From NCBI GenBank assembly GCA_016929135.1, contig JAFGJK010000034.1, positions 17,458-81,457 on the forward strand: a DNA stretch of 64,000 nucleotides, read 5' to 3'. Shown in pieces: positions 34,443 through 42,585 of the stretch. Every line of letters begins with the position of its first letter. Within the stretch, counting starts at the first letter, position 1. Made by a program: the position numbers and the translations under genes. The stretch comes from Spirochaetota bacterium (lineage in GTDB: Bacteria > Spirochaetota > UBA4802 > UBA5550). Under the pieces are notes generated by a model. That model ran no database searches, was not told where the DNA came from, and saw only the letters and a program-made list of their open reading frames with translations.

Positions 34443-35855
34443 TTACTCCTTTTTTGAATAATTGAATCGGGACCCGGAGCTCCCTTCATCCCCTTCCATC
34501 ATCTCTAGCATAACCTCACTGCTGATATTGTTCAGGAGGGAATGCAGGAGGATCCCCTTTTTCTCCAGGTATCGTTTGCGTGCGAACCAGTAGCATAGAC
34601 CCGCCGCCATGATACCCATAAAGACAATGCCGGTCTTCCTGTCGGCGACCCATCCAAAGGCGAAAATACCCGTGAAGAACACCATGCACCCGGCCATGGT
34701 TAAATGCTGCAGGGGCTTTCCGAATCGGAAAAAACCATGGCGGTACAATTCAGGCATCAGCCGTGGCATCCGCCACACTGCTACCGCGCCGAGTCCCTGG
34801 GACACCATGAGCGCGAAGACCACCATGATGGCATAGGACTCGAGGTTTGCCGTGAAAAGGACGCCCGCCGCCGAGAGTAACGTCATCGCCAGGAGCAGCA
34901 CCTCGGGCGTCTTGAATCGCCCGATTCTGTTGAACACGAGGGGTATGACATGATCCCTGCTCCAGGCCAGGGCCTCCCTCGCCGCCATGAGCATGATTGC
35001 GTTGATGGTGGTGCCCATGGCGAAGAGCGCCGAAACCACCACAAAGGTGACCACCCAGGAGGGGAGGAACCGCTCCGCAGCGACGATAAGGGCCGTGGGG
35101 CCAATTCTCGCCGCCTCATCCCATCGGATTGTTCCGGTGAAGGCATAGGTCTGCACAACATACAGGAAAAGAATCAGCAGAAGCGATATGATAATCGCCA
35201 GGGGAATGTTCCTCCGGGGATTCTTCACCTCCCCGGCCACCTCCGTGAGAGCCACAAAGCCGGACCAGGAAAAGGTCGCAATCGCCACGACAACAATGAA
35301 CTTGCCGATTCCATTCGGGAAAAGCGGCGCCTGGTATTCCGGCTGCAGATGGAAGAGCCCGCCGGCCCCGAATATGAGCATTCCGGCAACGAGCATCACC
35401 ATCATGATCACCTGGAACCACTGGAAGATGCGGACACCGATCCAGTTGATGATACCGAAGACCACAACCACTCCGATGGCCGTCACCGTCACGGGAAGGC
35501 CGGGCATCAGCCTTCCCAGGTATTCAGCAAATCCCCGGGCAACGAGGCAATTGGTGCAAATCATCCCCACCACTGCGGCGACCGAAGAGACGAATCCGGC
35601 CGTGGGCGAGATCAGCCTTGTCACAGCGAAGTAATTTGCCCCCGTCACCGGCATCACACCACCAAGCTGAATCAGGTACAGGGCGGCGAATATGTTCGGC
35701 ACCACCGATACCGCATAGGCCAGATAGAGGCTCGGCCCGGTCATGCCCGCCAGCGATGGGATGAGCACGAAAATAGACGCACCGATCACCATCCCCACAA
35801 TCAATCCGATGCTCCCCCCCAGCGAGAGGGTGCGCTCCAGTCTGTTCACTTCCAT
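34443..35855 (-). CDS. APC-superfamily permease
   Basis: The 470-aa protein has about 12 helices. It starts with the APC helix 1 motif LSLGGSIGLIVGMVIGASIFV, then GPSLYLAYAVSVVPNIFAALY and FSWSGFVALTEVAGEVKNPRRNIPLA. The last is the signature after helix 6 of amino acid/polyamine/organocation carriers. Start ATG 35855 has GGAGG upstream. It lies between the CoA ligase and enoyl-CoA hydratase genes of one operon, so its substrate is probably the amino acid or carboxylate the operon breaks down, not a general nutrient. Confidence 0.88.
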   Translation of the reverse strand: MEVNRLERTLSLGGSIGLIVGMVIGASIFVLIPSLAGMTGPSLYLAYAVSVVPNIFAALYLIQLGGVMPVTGANYFAVTRLISPTAGFVSSVAAVVGMICTNCLVARGFAEYLGRLMPGLPVTVTAIGVVVVFGIINWIGVRIFQWFQVIMMVMLVAGMLIFGAGGLFHLQPEYQAPLFPNGIGKFIVVVAIATFSWSGFVALTEVAGEVKNPRRNIPLAIIISLLLILFLYVVQTYAFTGTIRWDEAARIGPTALIVAAERFLPSWVVTFVVVSALFAMGTTINAIMLMAAREALAWSRDHVIPLVFNRIGRFKTPEVLLLAMTLLSAAGVLFTANLESYAIMVVFALMVSQGLGAVAVWRMPRLMPELYRHGFFRFGKPLQHLTMAGCMVFFTGIFAFGWVADRKTGIVFMGIMAAGLCYWFARKRYLEKKGILLHSLLNNISSEVMLEMMEGDEGSSGSRFNYSKKE

Positions 35856-35918
35856 AATACCCCGACCTCCATACCCTTGCTCCTTCGATCTGCCCGGGCA
35901 GGCTTCCACACTGACAGA

Positions 35919-37505
35919 TTACTGCAGTGTGCCAGCGCGCAAGTCATCGATCACCTGCTGCTGGACCAACACCCGGTGTACCTTGCCGATCCTTGTGACC
36001 GGTATCTCATTCCTGAATACAACCCTCTTCGGCACTTTGAAGCTGGCGAGCTGTTCCCTGCATTTTTCGATCAGCACATCGGCATCCGCCTCGACACCGG
36101 GCATCGGTGACGCCACGAGCCACACCACCTCGCCATAGACGCTGTCTGGCACACCAATGGCAGCGGCCATCCCCACCATGCCGGTTTTCAGCGCCACATC
36201 CTCGACCTCCGAGGGAAGCACCGTATAGCTCCCCACCCTGATGATGTGCTTGATTCTACCCTTTATATAAAGAGCCCCTTCCTTAGTGAGATACCCAATA
36301 TCGCCAGTGCGGCAATAACCGTCGGCGGTGAAGCCCTCGCTATCCTCCTCCGGCATCCTGAAGTACCGCTTGATGGTATAGGGACCGCGCACGAGCACCT
36401 CCCCCTGCTCTCCCGGGACAGCATCCCTTCCCTGAGCGTTGACTATGCGCAGTTCCACCCCCGGCAGGGGCCTCCCTACGTATCCCTCAGCAAGCACCTC
36501 CAGGGGATCCCCCGGCTCTGTAAAAGCTATCTCGGAACCTGCCTCGGTACTCCCGTACCCATTCACGATGCGGGTACATATCCTCTCGCGAATCATCTTC
36601 AACAGGTCCAGCTCCACCTTCTCTCCTGACAGCGCAGCCAGCCTAAGAGATGAGAGATCGAAGGTGTCCAGGTCCGGGTTCATTAGTGTTATGGCGTACA
36701 TCGTGGGGACACCGGCGAAGAGCGGCACTCTCTCCCGCTGGGTGGTCTCCAGAACCCGCTGGGGGCTCCAGGTATCATGAACCAGCAGGTGGTTCCCCAT
36801 GGTCAGGGGCGCGCAGATGAGCTCAACGGTCCCCCCCACATGGCTCGGCGGCAGGCAGGCAATGCTCTTGAACCTTCCCGGAATATACCGGGCCAGAAAA
36901 TCACCCTCCACCTTTGCCATCCTTGCGACGTTCTGCTTTGTAAGAAGGGCGGCCTTGGGCACCCCCGTGGTGCCGCCGGTGAACACGATCAGAAATCCGT
37001 CATCGGCATCCTGATCCTTCTGCCTCTTCTCCAGGGCTTCGGAATCCCGGGGCGGGACGGTGAGGACTTCATGGAATTCCCCGTCTTCTCCGGTCCAGAG
37101 CATATGAGTTTTGCCTTCCAGTCGCAGCTCAGTGATAACGCTCACAAGCGATTCCGTCATCCCCTTTGTCTTCGCCGCGATTATGACCGATGGGAGCAGA
37201 TGCGAGATGAATCTGACCAAATCCGCTTTTTTATACTTCATGTCCAAGGGACAGAGTATCCCCCCGATCCGGTCAGTCGCCACGAGGCTTGCGATGTACT
37301 CCGGTGAGCAGGGGAGCATTGTGGCCACCACGTCCCCTTTCTGTACATCCAGATCGAGGAGCCTTCCCGCAAGATTCATCGACTGGTCCCTTAATTCACC
37401 GTAGGTAGTGATGATGGAATCGCTGGTCATGGATGGAAATGTCGGATCGACTTCGGCCCAGTAATCAATAAATTCCCATAAAAACCTTGCATTATCCACA
37501 TCCAT
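35919..37505 (-). CDS. AMP-forming acyl-CoA synthetase (class I ANL family)
   Basis: The 528-aa enzyme activates a carboxylic acid to its CoA thioester via an acyl-AMP. Core motifs are the P-loop-like IVFTGGTTGVPKAALLT near residue 175, NGYGSTEAGSEIAF, GYCRTGDIGYL, IKGRIKHIIRVGSYTVLPSEVE, and the C-terminal lysine region IPVTRIGKVHR. Its subtype (medium chain, aromatic or carnitine-like) cannot be read from sequence alone. First gene of a three-gene operon; the ATG at 37505 follows GGAGG at 8 nt. The divergent TetR gene and intervening repeats probably control it. Confidence 0.9.
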   Translation of the reverse strand: MDVDNARFLWEFIDYWAEVDPTFPSMTSDSIITTYGELRDQSMNLAGRLLDLDVQKGDVVATMLPCSPEYIASLVATDRIGGILCPLDMKYKKADLVRFISHLLPSVIIAAKTKGMTESLVSVITELRLEGKTHMLWTGEDGEFHEVLTVPPRDSEALEKRQKDQDADDGFLIVFTGGTTGVPKAALLTKQNVARMAKVEGDFLARYIPGRFKSIACLPPSHVGGTVELICAPLTMGNHLLVHDTWSPQRVLETTQRERVPLFAGVPTMYAITLMNPDLDTFDLSSLRLAALSGEKVELDLLKMIRERICTRIVNGYGSTEAGSEIAFTEPGDPLEVLAEGYVGRPLPGVELRIVNAQGRDAVPGEQGEVLVRGPYTIKRYFRMPEEDSEGFTADGYCRTGDIGYLTKEGALYIKGRIKHIIRVGSYTVLPSEVEDVALKTGMVGMAAAIGVPDSVYGEVVWLVASPMPGVEADADVLIEKCREQLASFKVPKRVVFRNEIPVTRIGKVHRVLVQQQVIDDLRAGTLQ

Positions 37506-37549
37506 TCATTATACCTCCAACAGGAAGGATATACATATTATTATAAAAA

Positions 37550-37634
37550 TTTCATATGTATGAAAAAAATATAAAGGCATGAAAAAAAATCAAGTTAAAA
37601 TTTCATAATATTGAAAAAATTTCATATATTTGTA
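37550..37634. promoter_or_regulatory. Repeated TTTCAT operator-like elements between CoA ligase and TetR genes
   Basis: The AT-rich 170-nt divergent region holds a perfect 16-bp palindrome TTTCATATGTATGAAA (37550-37565), a related imperfect copy TTTCATAATATTGAAA (37601-37616) and a third half-like copy TTTCATATATTTGTA (37620-37634). Such a family of palindromes is what a TetR dimer would bind, repressing both directions. Confidence 0.75.
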
Positions 37635-37675
37635 CTATTAAATTCCCGACTGATAAAAAACCGAGGAAAAAAAAG

Positions 37676-38353
37676 ATGCGAGCAAAATCTGACAGGAGTC
37701 AGTGGGATACCAACCGGCTGGAAAAGAAGAAAAAGTTGAAGCAGCAACAAATGATCGACATGGCGGAGCGCCTGTTCATCCAGCATGGTTTCGAAAACAC
37801 GACCATGGATATGATCGCAGAAGAGACCGGCTATACAGTCAGAAGCCTGTATCTCTATTTCAGGGACCGCGACGACATCTTCGCGGCGGTTACACTACGG
37901 GCTCTCGACGTGCTGCTAGATAAGATGAAGCATTCGGTTGGCGGGAAAACGACGGGATACGAACGGCTAATGGCAATCGCGGATGCCTATTTTACGTATT
38001 TCAGGGACTACCCGGCATATTTCGAATTCAACCGCATCTTTGAAGTTCACACCTACTACTACAACAGGCCGGTCAAGGAGGAAGGTTTCGGTGTCTTCGT
38101 ATCGCGGTGCCAGGAGGTGAACGACCAGATCACCGACCTGCTGATTGAATCGATCGAACTCGGCCAAGAGGACGGATCCATCAAAAATAGCATGGGATCA
38201 AAAAAATTGATGTTGCTTCTCTGGGGCGCCACCTTCGGCCTCCTTCAGATCATACGGATCCGGCAGAACCACCTGAATGACGTCTACGATACCAATGAGG
38301 AGGAGCTATTCGGGGAATTCATCAAAACAATAACGAGAATACTTGGCGTCTGA
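37676..38353 (+). CDS. TetR-family transcriptional regulator
   Basis: The 225-aa protein has an N-terminal TetR DNA-binding domain (about residues 25-75: MAERLFIQHGFENTTMDMIA, ETGYTVRSLYLYFRDRDDIF) and a helical ligand-binding domain. A very basic lead (RLEKKKKLKQQQ) precedes it. It is transcribed away from the CoA ligase operon, so it probably represses that operon and itself through the TTTCAT palindromes between them, responding to an acyl-CoA or the free acid. GAGG precedes the ATG by 9 nt. Confidence 0.9.
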   Translation: MRAKSDRSQWDTNRLEKKKKLKQQQMIDMAERLFIQHGFENTTMDMIAEETGYTVRSLYLYFRDRDDIFAAVTLRALDVLLDKMKHSVGGKTTGYERLMAIADAYFTYFRDYPAYFEFNRIFEVHTYYYNRPVKEEGFGVFVSRCQEVNDQITDLLIESIELGQEDGSIKNSMGSKKLMLLLWGATFGLLQIIRIRQNHLNDVYDTNEEELFGEFIKTITRILGV

Positions 38354-38644
38354 TCGAATCCTTGATGTTTCAGGGGAACACGACCACCTTCCCCCGTCGC
38401 AGCGCCCCACCGCCGCGGGGAATGAAGCCTACCACAGGGGCGCGGCTTGATTACGAATGCATGGAGAACGTGAGAAGAGGGATCCCTTTCGATGCGGGAC
38501 GTTTACGTACACCATCTCCACAGCAGACCCCCCATCAGTCGGATCGATGGAGCTGCCGCAGGACTATGCATCCCTCCGCACCGGGTTGAACCGAAGTCCG
38601 GGCCTCACTGTTGAGGTCCGCGTCTCACCGGTTATCCGGCTGTC

Positions 38645-39655
38645 CTACAGGAGGAGCTCCTTACCCACCTTCAGGTCCACCCATTCATTCTGGAATGCCC
38701 GGTGAAAGCGCTCCAGGCTCCAGTCGGAGCTGTCGTGCGGCGAGAGGGACAGGATAGAGATCCGCTCCTTCCGTATCGCCTCGATCGCATGGTCCACATC
38801 CGCCTCGTCGAGCCCTCGCCAGGGGGCCCTGTCTGCACCGACGATGTACTGCACATTGATGGGACCGAGGTTCCCCCTCCCCCCCTTCACCGGGAAATGC
38901 AGGCCGCCGATGACGGCATAGATGGGCTGGTCGAAAAGCATCTTCGCCCTCTGGATGATTCTCTCCACCGTGGGATGGCCGCACCCGATCACCAGAACGA
39001 TTCCCTTCCCCTTCAGGTTCAGTGCCAGCACCTGCTCGTCGGTCTTTCCGACGAGAAAGAGAAATCGCGGGATCGGCCCTGTGGAGACGATGCCCGGTGC
39101 GATCACCGTCGGTTCGGAAAGCACCCGTACCTTCGGGCCCGAGTTCCACTCTGATGGCCGCAATGGTGACGGTGCGTACACGGGGATCTCACCAAGCTTT
39201 ACAGGACCCCTGGACAGGGAAAACTCCCCCTTTTTCATCTCCCGCATGCCTCCCAGATGATCAACATGGAGATGGGAGATGAAGATCATGTCGATGTCCG
39301 ACAGCTTCACATTGAGCGCCTTCATATTCTGCAGCAGTGGCGAGGGATGCTCCTCACCAGCGTTATACCCGACGTCCATGAGGATCGTGGTATCATCCGC
39401 CCTCACCAGGTAGGAGACCCCCGGTTCTGTTCTAAGATCTTCATTCTCTGCAAGGAAATCTATAATGGGGAGGACCGACAGTGTATTAATGCTGCCTATG
39501 TTGGCAAGCTTCGGGAAAACCGTCCTGTCCAGAAGGGCGTTCGTCTCCTCCCTGCCGGCGTTGACCTGAGAGGCCTTGACCAGCAGAAATGCGATTATCG
39601 CCACCAGAATGACCGCAATGAATCCCGCAGGAATAAGCACGATTTTTTTCCTCAT
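38645..39655 (-). CDS. Membrane-anchored metallo-beta-lactamase-fold hydrolase
   Basis: The 336-aa protein has one N-terminal membrane helix (IVLIPAGFIAVILVAIIAFLL) and an MBL domain resembling the dihydropterin/DHPA-synthase-like group. The zinc motif is FISHLHVDHLGGM near residue 130, with further ligand regions IGCGHPTVERI and VIGGLHFPV. The domain probably faces the periplasm. The reaction is unknown. It reads toward the TetR gene, and about 290 nt between them (38354-38644) hold no gene that I can support. The ATG at 39655 has only a weak ribosome binding site. Confidence 0.82.
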   Translation of the reverse strand: MRKKIVLIPAGFIAVILVAIIAFLLVKASQVNAGREETNALLDRTVFPKLANIGSINTLSVLPIIDFLAENEDLRTEPGVSYLVRADDTTILMDVGYNAGEEHPSPLLQNMKALNVKLSDIDMIFISHLHVDHLGGMREMKKGEFSLSRGPVKLGEIPVYAPSPLRPSEWNSGPKVRVLSEPTVIAPGIVSTGPIPRFLFLVGKTDEQVLALNLKGKGIVLVIGCGHPTVERIIQRAKMLFDQPIYAVIGGLHFPVKGGRGNLGPINVQYIVGADRAPWRGLDEADVDHAIEAIRKERISILSLSPHDSSDWSLERFHRAFQNEWVDLKVGKELLL

Positions 39656-39956
39656 TATCCCACCATCCTCACTGAATTGACGCGATCACGATGCAATGAA
39701 TCCCTCCGGCACAACCCTCATAATCAGCGCCATGTTATTCACTAATACACTCCCCTGTTATTTGTCCAGCTATATATCGGTATCCGCGGGAATTCCCGGC
39801 ATTGCGGGATCAGAGCCCCGCTCCAGCCACTGCAAATCCCCCCTTGTGGGGGTCAGAGTATCGGATAAACGAAAAAAACGAAATCCACTTCTTTTTACCT
39901 GACAAAAATCTCATCTCCAGTTGATCTATCTCATCAATTTCATTGGAGAGACGCAT

Positions 39957-40061
39957 TTGTCCCTGACCGGAGCATACATCATCGTCATGCAGACCGTCAC
40001 CGCAGTGGTAACGGTAGTCGTCGTATGCATGGCATGCGGGTTCGCTCCGGGTCAAGGGTAA
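39957..40061 (+). CDS. ilv operon leader peptide, rich in Val and Ile codons
   Basis: From TTG at 39957 (GGAGAG 6 nt upstream) the frame reads MSLTGAYIIVMQTVTAVV and continues TVVVVCMACGFAPGQG to TAA at 40059, 34 aa. The segment 39996-40025 has seven Val codons in ten (V-T-A-V-V-T-V-V-V-V), preceded by Ile-Ile-Val. A shorter start at ATG 39987 keeps the Val run but has a poor ribosome binding site. The position, just before competing hairpins and ilvB, matches ilv attenuators that sense charged tRNA-Val (and Ile). The upstream part of the gap (39656-39956) holds no gene. Confidence 0.85.
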   Translation: MSLTGAYIIVMQTVTAVVTVVVVCMACGFAPGQG

Positions 40062-40105
40062 TCGTCTTCTCGAAAAGAATACCAGAGCCCCTGTCGGAGT
40101 GAACC
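40039..40105 (+). promoter_or_regulatory. ilv antiterminator pairing
   Basis: GGTTCGCTCCG (40039-40049, inside the leader frame after the Val run) pairs over 11 nt, with one G-U, with CGGAGTGAACC (40095-40105). This sequesters the loop and parts of both arms of the terminator stem, so the two structures exclude each other. A ribosome stalled on the Val codons would leave the first segment free. Confidence 0.82.
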
Positions 40106-40119
40106 GGCAGGGGCTTTTT
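40086..40119 (+). terminator. ilv attenuator terminator
   Basis: AGCCCCTGTCGG / CCGGCAGGGGCT forms a 12-bp stem with one G-U pair and a 6-nt loop, followed by TTTT. It lies 18 nt before the ilvB start codon. Confidence 0.92.
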
Positions 40120-40136
40120 GTTTATGGAGGCACCCC

Positions 40137-41167
40137 ATGAATCTCTCAGGCGCGGAACTGATCGTGAGATTCCTTGAAGACCATGGGATCACTACCGTCA
40201 GCGGGATCCCCGGGGGGCGCAACCTGCCGATCTACGACGCCCTTCACCGCAGCCGCATACGGCACATACTGGCCAGGCATGAACAGGGGGCCGGATATAT
40301 CGCCCACGGCATGGCCCGCTCCACCGGCACTACCGCGGTCTGCCTCGCCACCTCCGGGCCCGGGGTGACGAACCTGATCACCGCCATCGCCGATGCGAAG
40401 CTCGACTCGGTGCCGCTGGTGGCGGTGACCGGCCAGGCCCCCCTCTCCATGATCGGCACCGACGCATTCCAGGAGGTCGGCACCTACGGGCTCACCATCC
40501 CTGTGATGAAGCACAATTTCCTGGTTCGAAGGGCAGCGGACCTGCCGCGAATACTTCCGGAGGCCTTTATGATCGCCGGGAGCGGGCGCCCCGGTCCCGT
40601 TGTGGTGGATGTCCCGAGGGACATACAGATCGATTGTACGGATTTTTCCGGCTGGAAGGAGAGAGTCCCTGTGGATATACCCGCGGGGGGGGACGAGCAT
40701 GCGCTGCGCCAGGCGGCAAAGATGATCAGCGCCTCCCCGCGGCCATAGGCGCCGCACTGGCGCACCCGGACAGAAGGGTGATCTGCTTCACCGGTGACGG
40801 CTCCTTCCAGATGAACATCCAGGAGCTGGCGACCCTGGCCGATCTTGACCTGAACATCACGGTGATTCTCTTCAACAACCGTCATCTGGGACTGGTGCGC
40901 CAGCAACAGGAGCTCTTTTATCGCGGAACAATCATGGCATCGAGATTCCATCGTCACATCGACTTCGCCGCCATCGGCAGGGATTTCGGCATCGAAGGCC
41001 ACCTCGTCGGCAAGGAGGTCGACCCCATGCCGGTGCTGAAGGCGGTGCTGCGGGGAAAGGATCCCCGTATCGTGGACCTGCGCATCAATGCCGCATACAA
41101 CGTCTATCCCATGGTGCCGCCCGGTGCGGCAAACAGCGACACCATTGGAGGTGATATGGATGGATAG
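40137..41167 (+). pseudogene. ilvB: Acetolactate synthase large subunit with internal deletion and frameshift
   Basis: Acetolactate synthase makes the first intermediate of valine, leucine and isoleucine synthesis. The first frame (40137-40748) encodes an intact N-terminal TPP domain: SGIPGGRNLPIYDAL, catalytic Glu in ARHEQGAGYIA, and DAFQEVGTYGLTIPVMKHN. It ends at a stop just after AAKMISASPRP. A second frame, shifted, then gives the C-terminal half of the TPP-binding domain: LPAAIGAALAHPD, FTGDGSFQMN and FNNRHLGLVRQQQE, ending at 41167. About 220 residues (central domain and start of the TPP domain) are missing compared with a normal protein of about 560 aa. The junction is at 40733-40744. 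This is either a genuine lesion or a collapsed assembly; ilvN and the attenuator look intact. Confidence 0.85.
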
Positions 41168-41483
41168 GACAGTCATACAATGCATTGTGAGGAACAATCC
41201 GGGGATGCTGTCGCACATCACCGGGCTATTTTCCAGGAGGGGCTACAACATCGAGGGAATCTTCTGCACGAGCCTCGTCAGGGGTAAATGGAGCAGGATA
41301 TTCCTGCTGGTTGCAGAGGATTCACGGCTGCAGCATATCCTGCGGCAGCTCGAAAAGCTCTACGATGTGATCCAGGTGTCGCTCAGGGAGGATATCGGTG
41401 CCGCGGCCTTCGACACCGTCTGTTCCGTATATTTCAACGACGGAAAGGCCGCGGCTCCCAGTCCCCCACCTGGGGAACAATAA
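41160..41483 (+). CDS. ilvN: Acetolactate synthase small (regulatory) subunit
   Basis: The 107-aa protein has one ACT domain: TVIQCIVRNNPGMLSHITGL followed by FSRRGYNIEGIF and REDIGAAAFDTVCSVY. This is the short IlvN-type subunit that gives the large subunit valine feedback and full activity. The ATG at 41160 has GGAGG at 8 nt and overlaps the ilvB end by 8 nt. The short C-terminal tail is Pro-rich. With ilvB disrupted upstream, its translation would probably depend on its own ribosome binding site. Confidence 0.9.
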   Translation: MDRTVIQCIVRNNPGMLSHITGLFSRRGYNIEGIFCTSLVRGKWSRIFLLVAEDSRLQHILRQLEKLYDVIQVSLREDIGAAAFDTVCSVYFNDGKAAAPSPPPGEQ

Positions 41484-41499
41484 TGGAGCGGATTGAGTC

Positions 41500-42486
41500 T
41501 CATTTCACCGGGATATGCTCCAGGGGCCGCACCTGATCCAGGACGATGGCATCCACCGGGCACGAGGATATGCAGAGGCCGCACCCCAGACAGAGCTCAG
41601 CATCAATCGACGCCCCTTCGCCGACTGAAATCGCCTCAACCGGGCACCGATCCTCGCAGGCACCGCAGGCGGTGCAGAGGGCTCTGTCCACCGAGGCCCG
41701 ATACCGGCTGGGGGAGAGTATCCACTTCTTACCGGAATATTTCGCAAGCCGGAACATCTCGCAGCAGCATTCGCAGCAGTTGCAGATGGCGTTGCCGAAT
41801 CCCCGGTTCTCCACCATGTGCACCAGCCCCTCCTCCTCGCTCCGTTTCAGTATTGCCAGCGCCTCCTCCCTGGTGATAGTCCTGCCGTGCCCACGCTCAA
41901 GGGCATAGTCAGCACCGCGGTTCAGCTGGATGCACGACTCCAGGGATGCACCGCAATTCCGCTGGCTCAGCCTGCAGGGGCACTGCACCACGGCGATACG
42001 CTCGGAGCGGTCAATCATTTCGACGCAGGCCTCGTAGGGGAGCACGCCGCTCTGCATCGTGATCGTCTCGTTGACCGGGATGACCCGCATGAACGAGGGG
42101 AGCACCATGTCCGGGGGGAGGTCCCTCATGAGCGCCGAAAAATCGCCGTCCATGACCCTCTTCCAGAGCCCGAAAAAATCACCGGTGGCGCCGCTCCAGA
42201 CCAGGCTCGCATCGTGAAACTGCACGATGTTCTTCGCCAGCCGGTACGATACGGGGCCCTCCCCCGGTGCCTTGAAGACCGCCCCCTTCAGGAAGAGCGA
42301 GTCCAGCAGTGCCTGGACCGCCTCCACCCCCTTTCCGGTCTTTTCTGAAAGCCCGGCGGCGGTTCCCGGGAGCAGTACCGCCAGGGCCGCCTCTTCCGGC
42401 GTGCAGAGCGTCTTCCAGACACCCAGGAGATTTTCCGATTCCGGAAGACCCATCCTGGCGCAGAGTTCTCTATAGGCGTTCTCCAT
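41500..42486 (-). CDS. Ferredoxin-like iron-sulfur protein with extra cysteine clusters
   Basis: The 328-aa protein has a helical N-terminal region of about 200 residues with a winged-helix-like segment (LSEKTGKGVEAVQALLDSL). Two cysteine-rich sites follow: VVQCPCRLSQRNCG, and ICNCCECCCEMF with six Cys in eight residues. The C-terminus has two [4Fe-4S] motifs, CTACGACEDRCP and CLGCGLCISSCP. Such proteins occur in anaerobes as electron carriers or sensors; the partner is not known. ATG 42486 has a GAGGGGGG site. It is convergent with ilvN. Confidence 0.8.
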   Translation of the reverse strand: MENAYRELCARMGLPESENLLGVWKTLCTPEEAALAVLLPGTAAGLSEKTGKGVEAVQALLDSLFLKGAVFKAPGEGPVSYRLAKNIVQFHDASLVWSGATGDFFGLWKRVMDGDFSALMRDLPPDMVLPSFMRVIPVNETITMQSGVLPYEACVEMIDRSERIAVVQCPCRLSQRNCGASLESCIQLNRGADYALERGHGRTITREEALAILKRSEEEGLVHMVENRGFGNAICNCCECCCEMFRLAKYSGKKWILSPSRYRASVDRALCTACGACEDRCPVEAISVGEGASIDAELCLGCGLCISSCPVDAIVLDQVRPLEHIPVK

Positions 42487-42585
42487 CGCTGCCCCCCTCG
42501 GGATTGTCAGTAAACAGATGTTCCGGCTGATTGTGACAGCAGTATGCATGACTCGGCGGATCTAGGCAAATACTTTTTGCCGGTG

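Noticed and set aside
34950..36110. 386-aa plus-strand frame across the APC permease and CoA ligase genes
   Set aside because: It spans two well-supported minus-strand genes and its translation is low complexity with no family signal.
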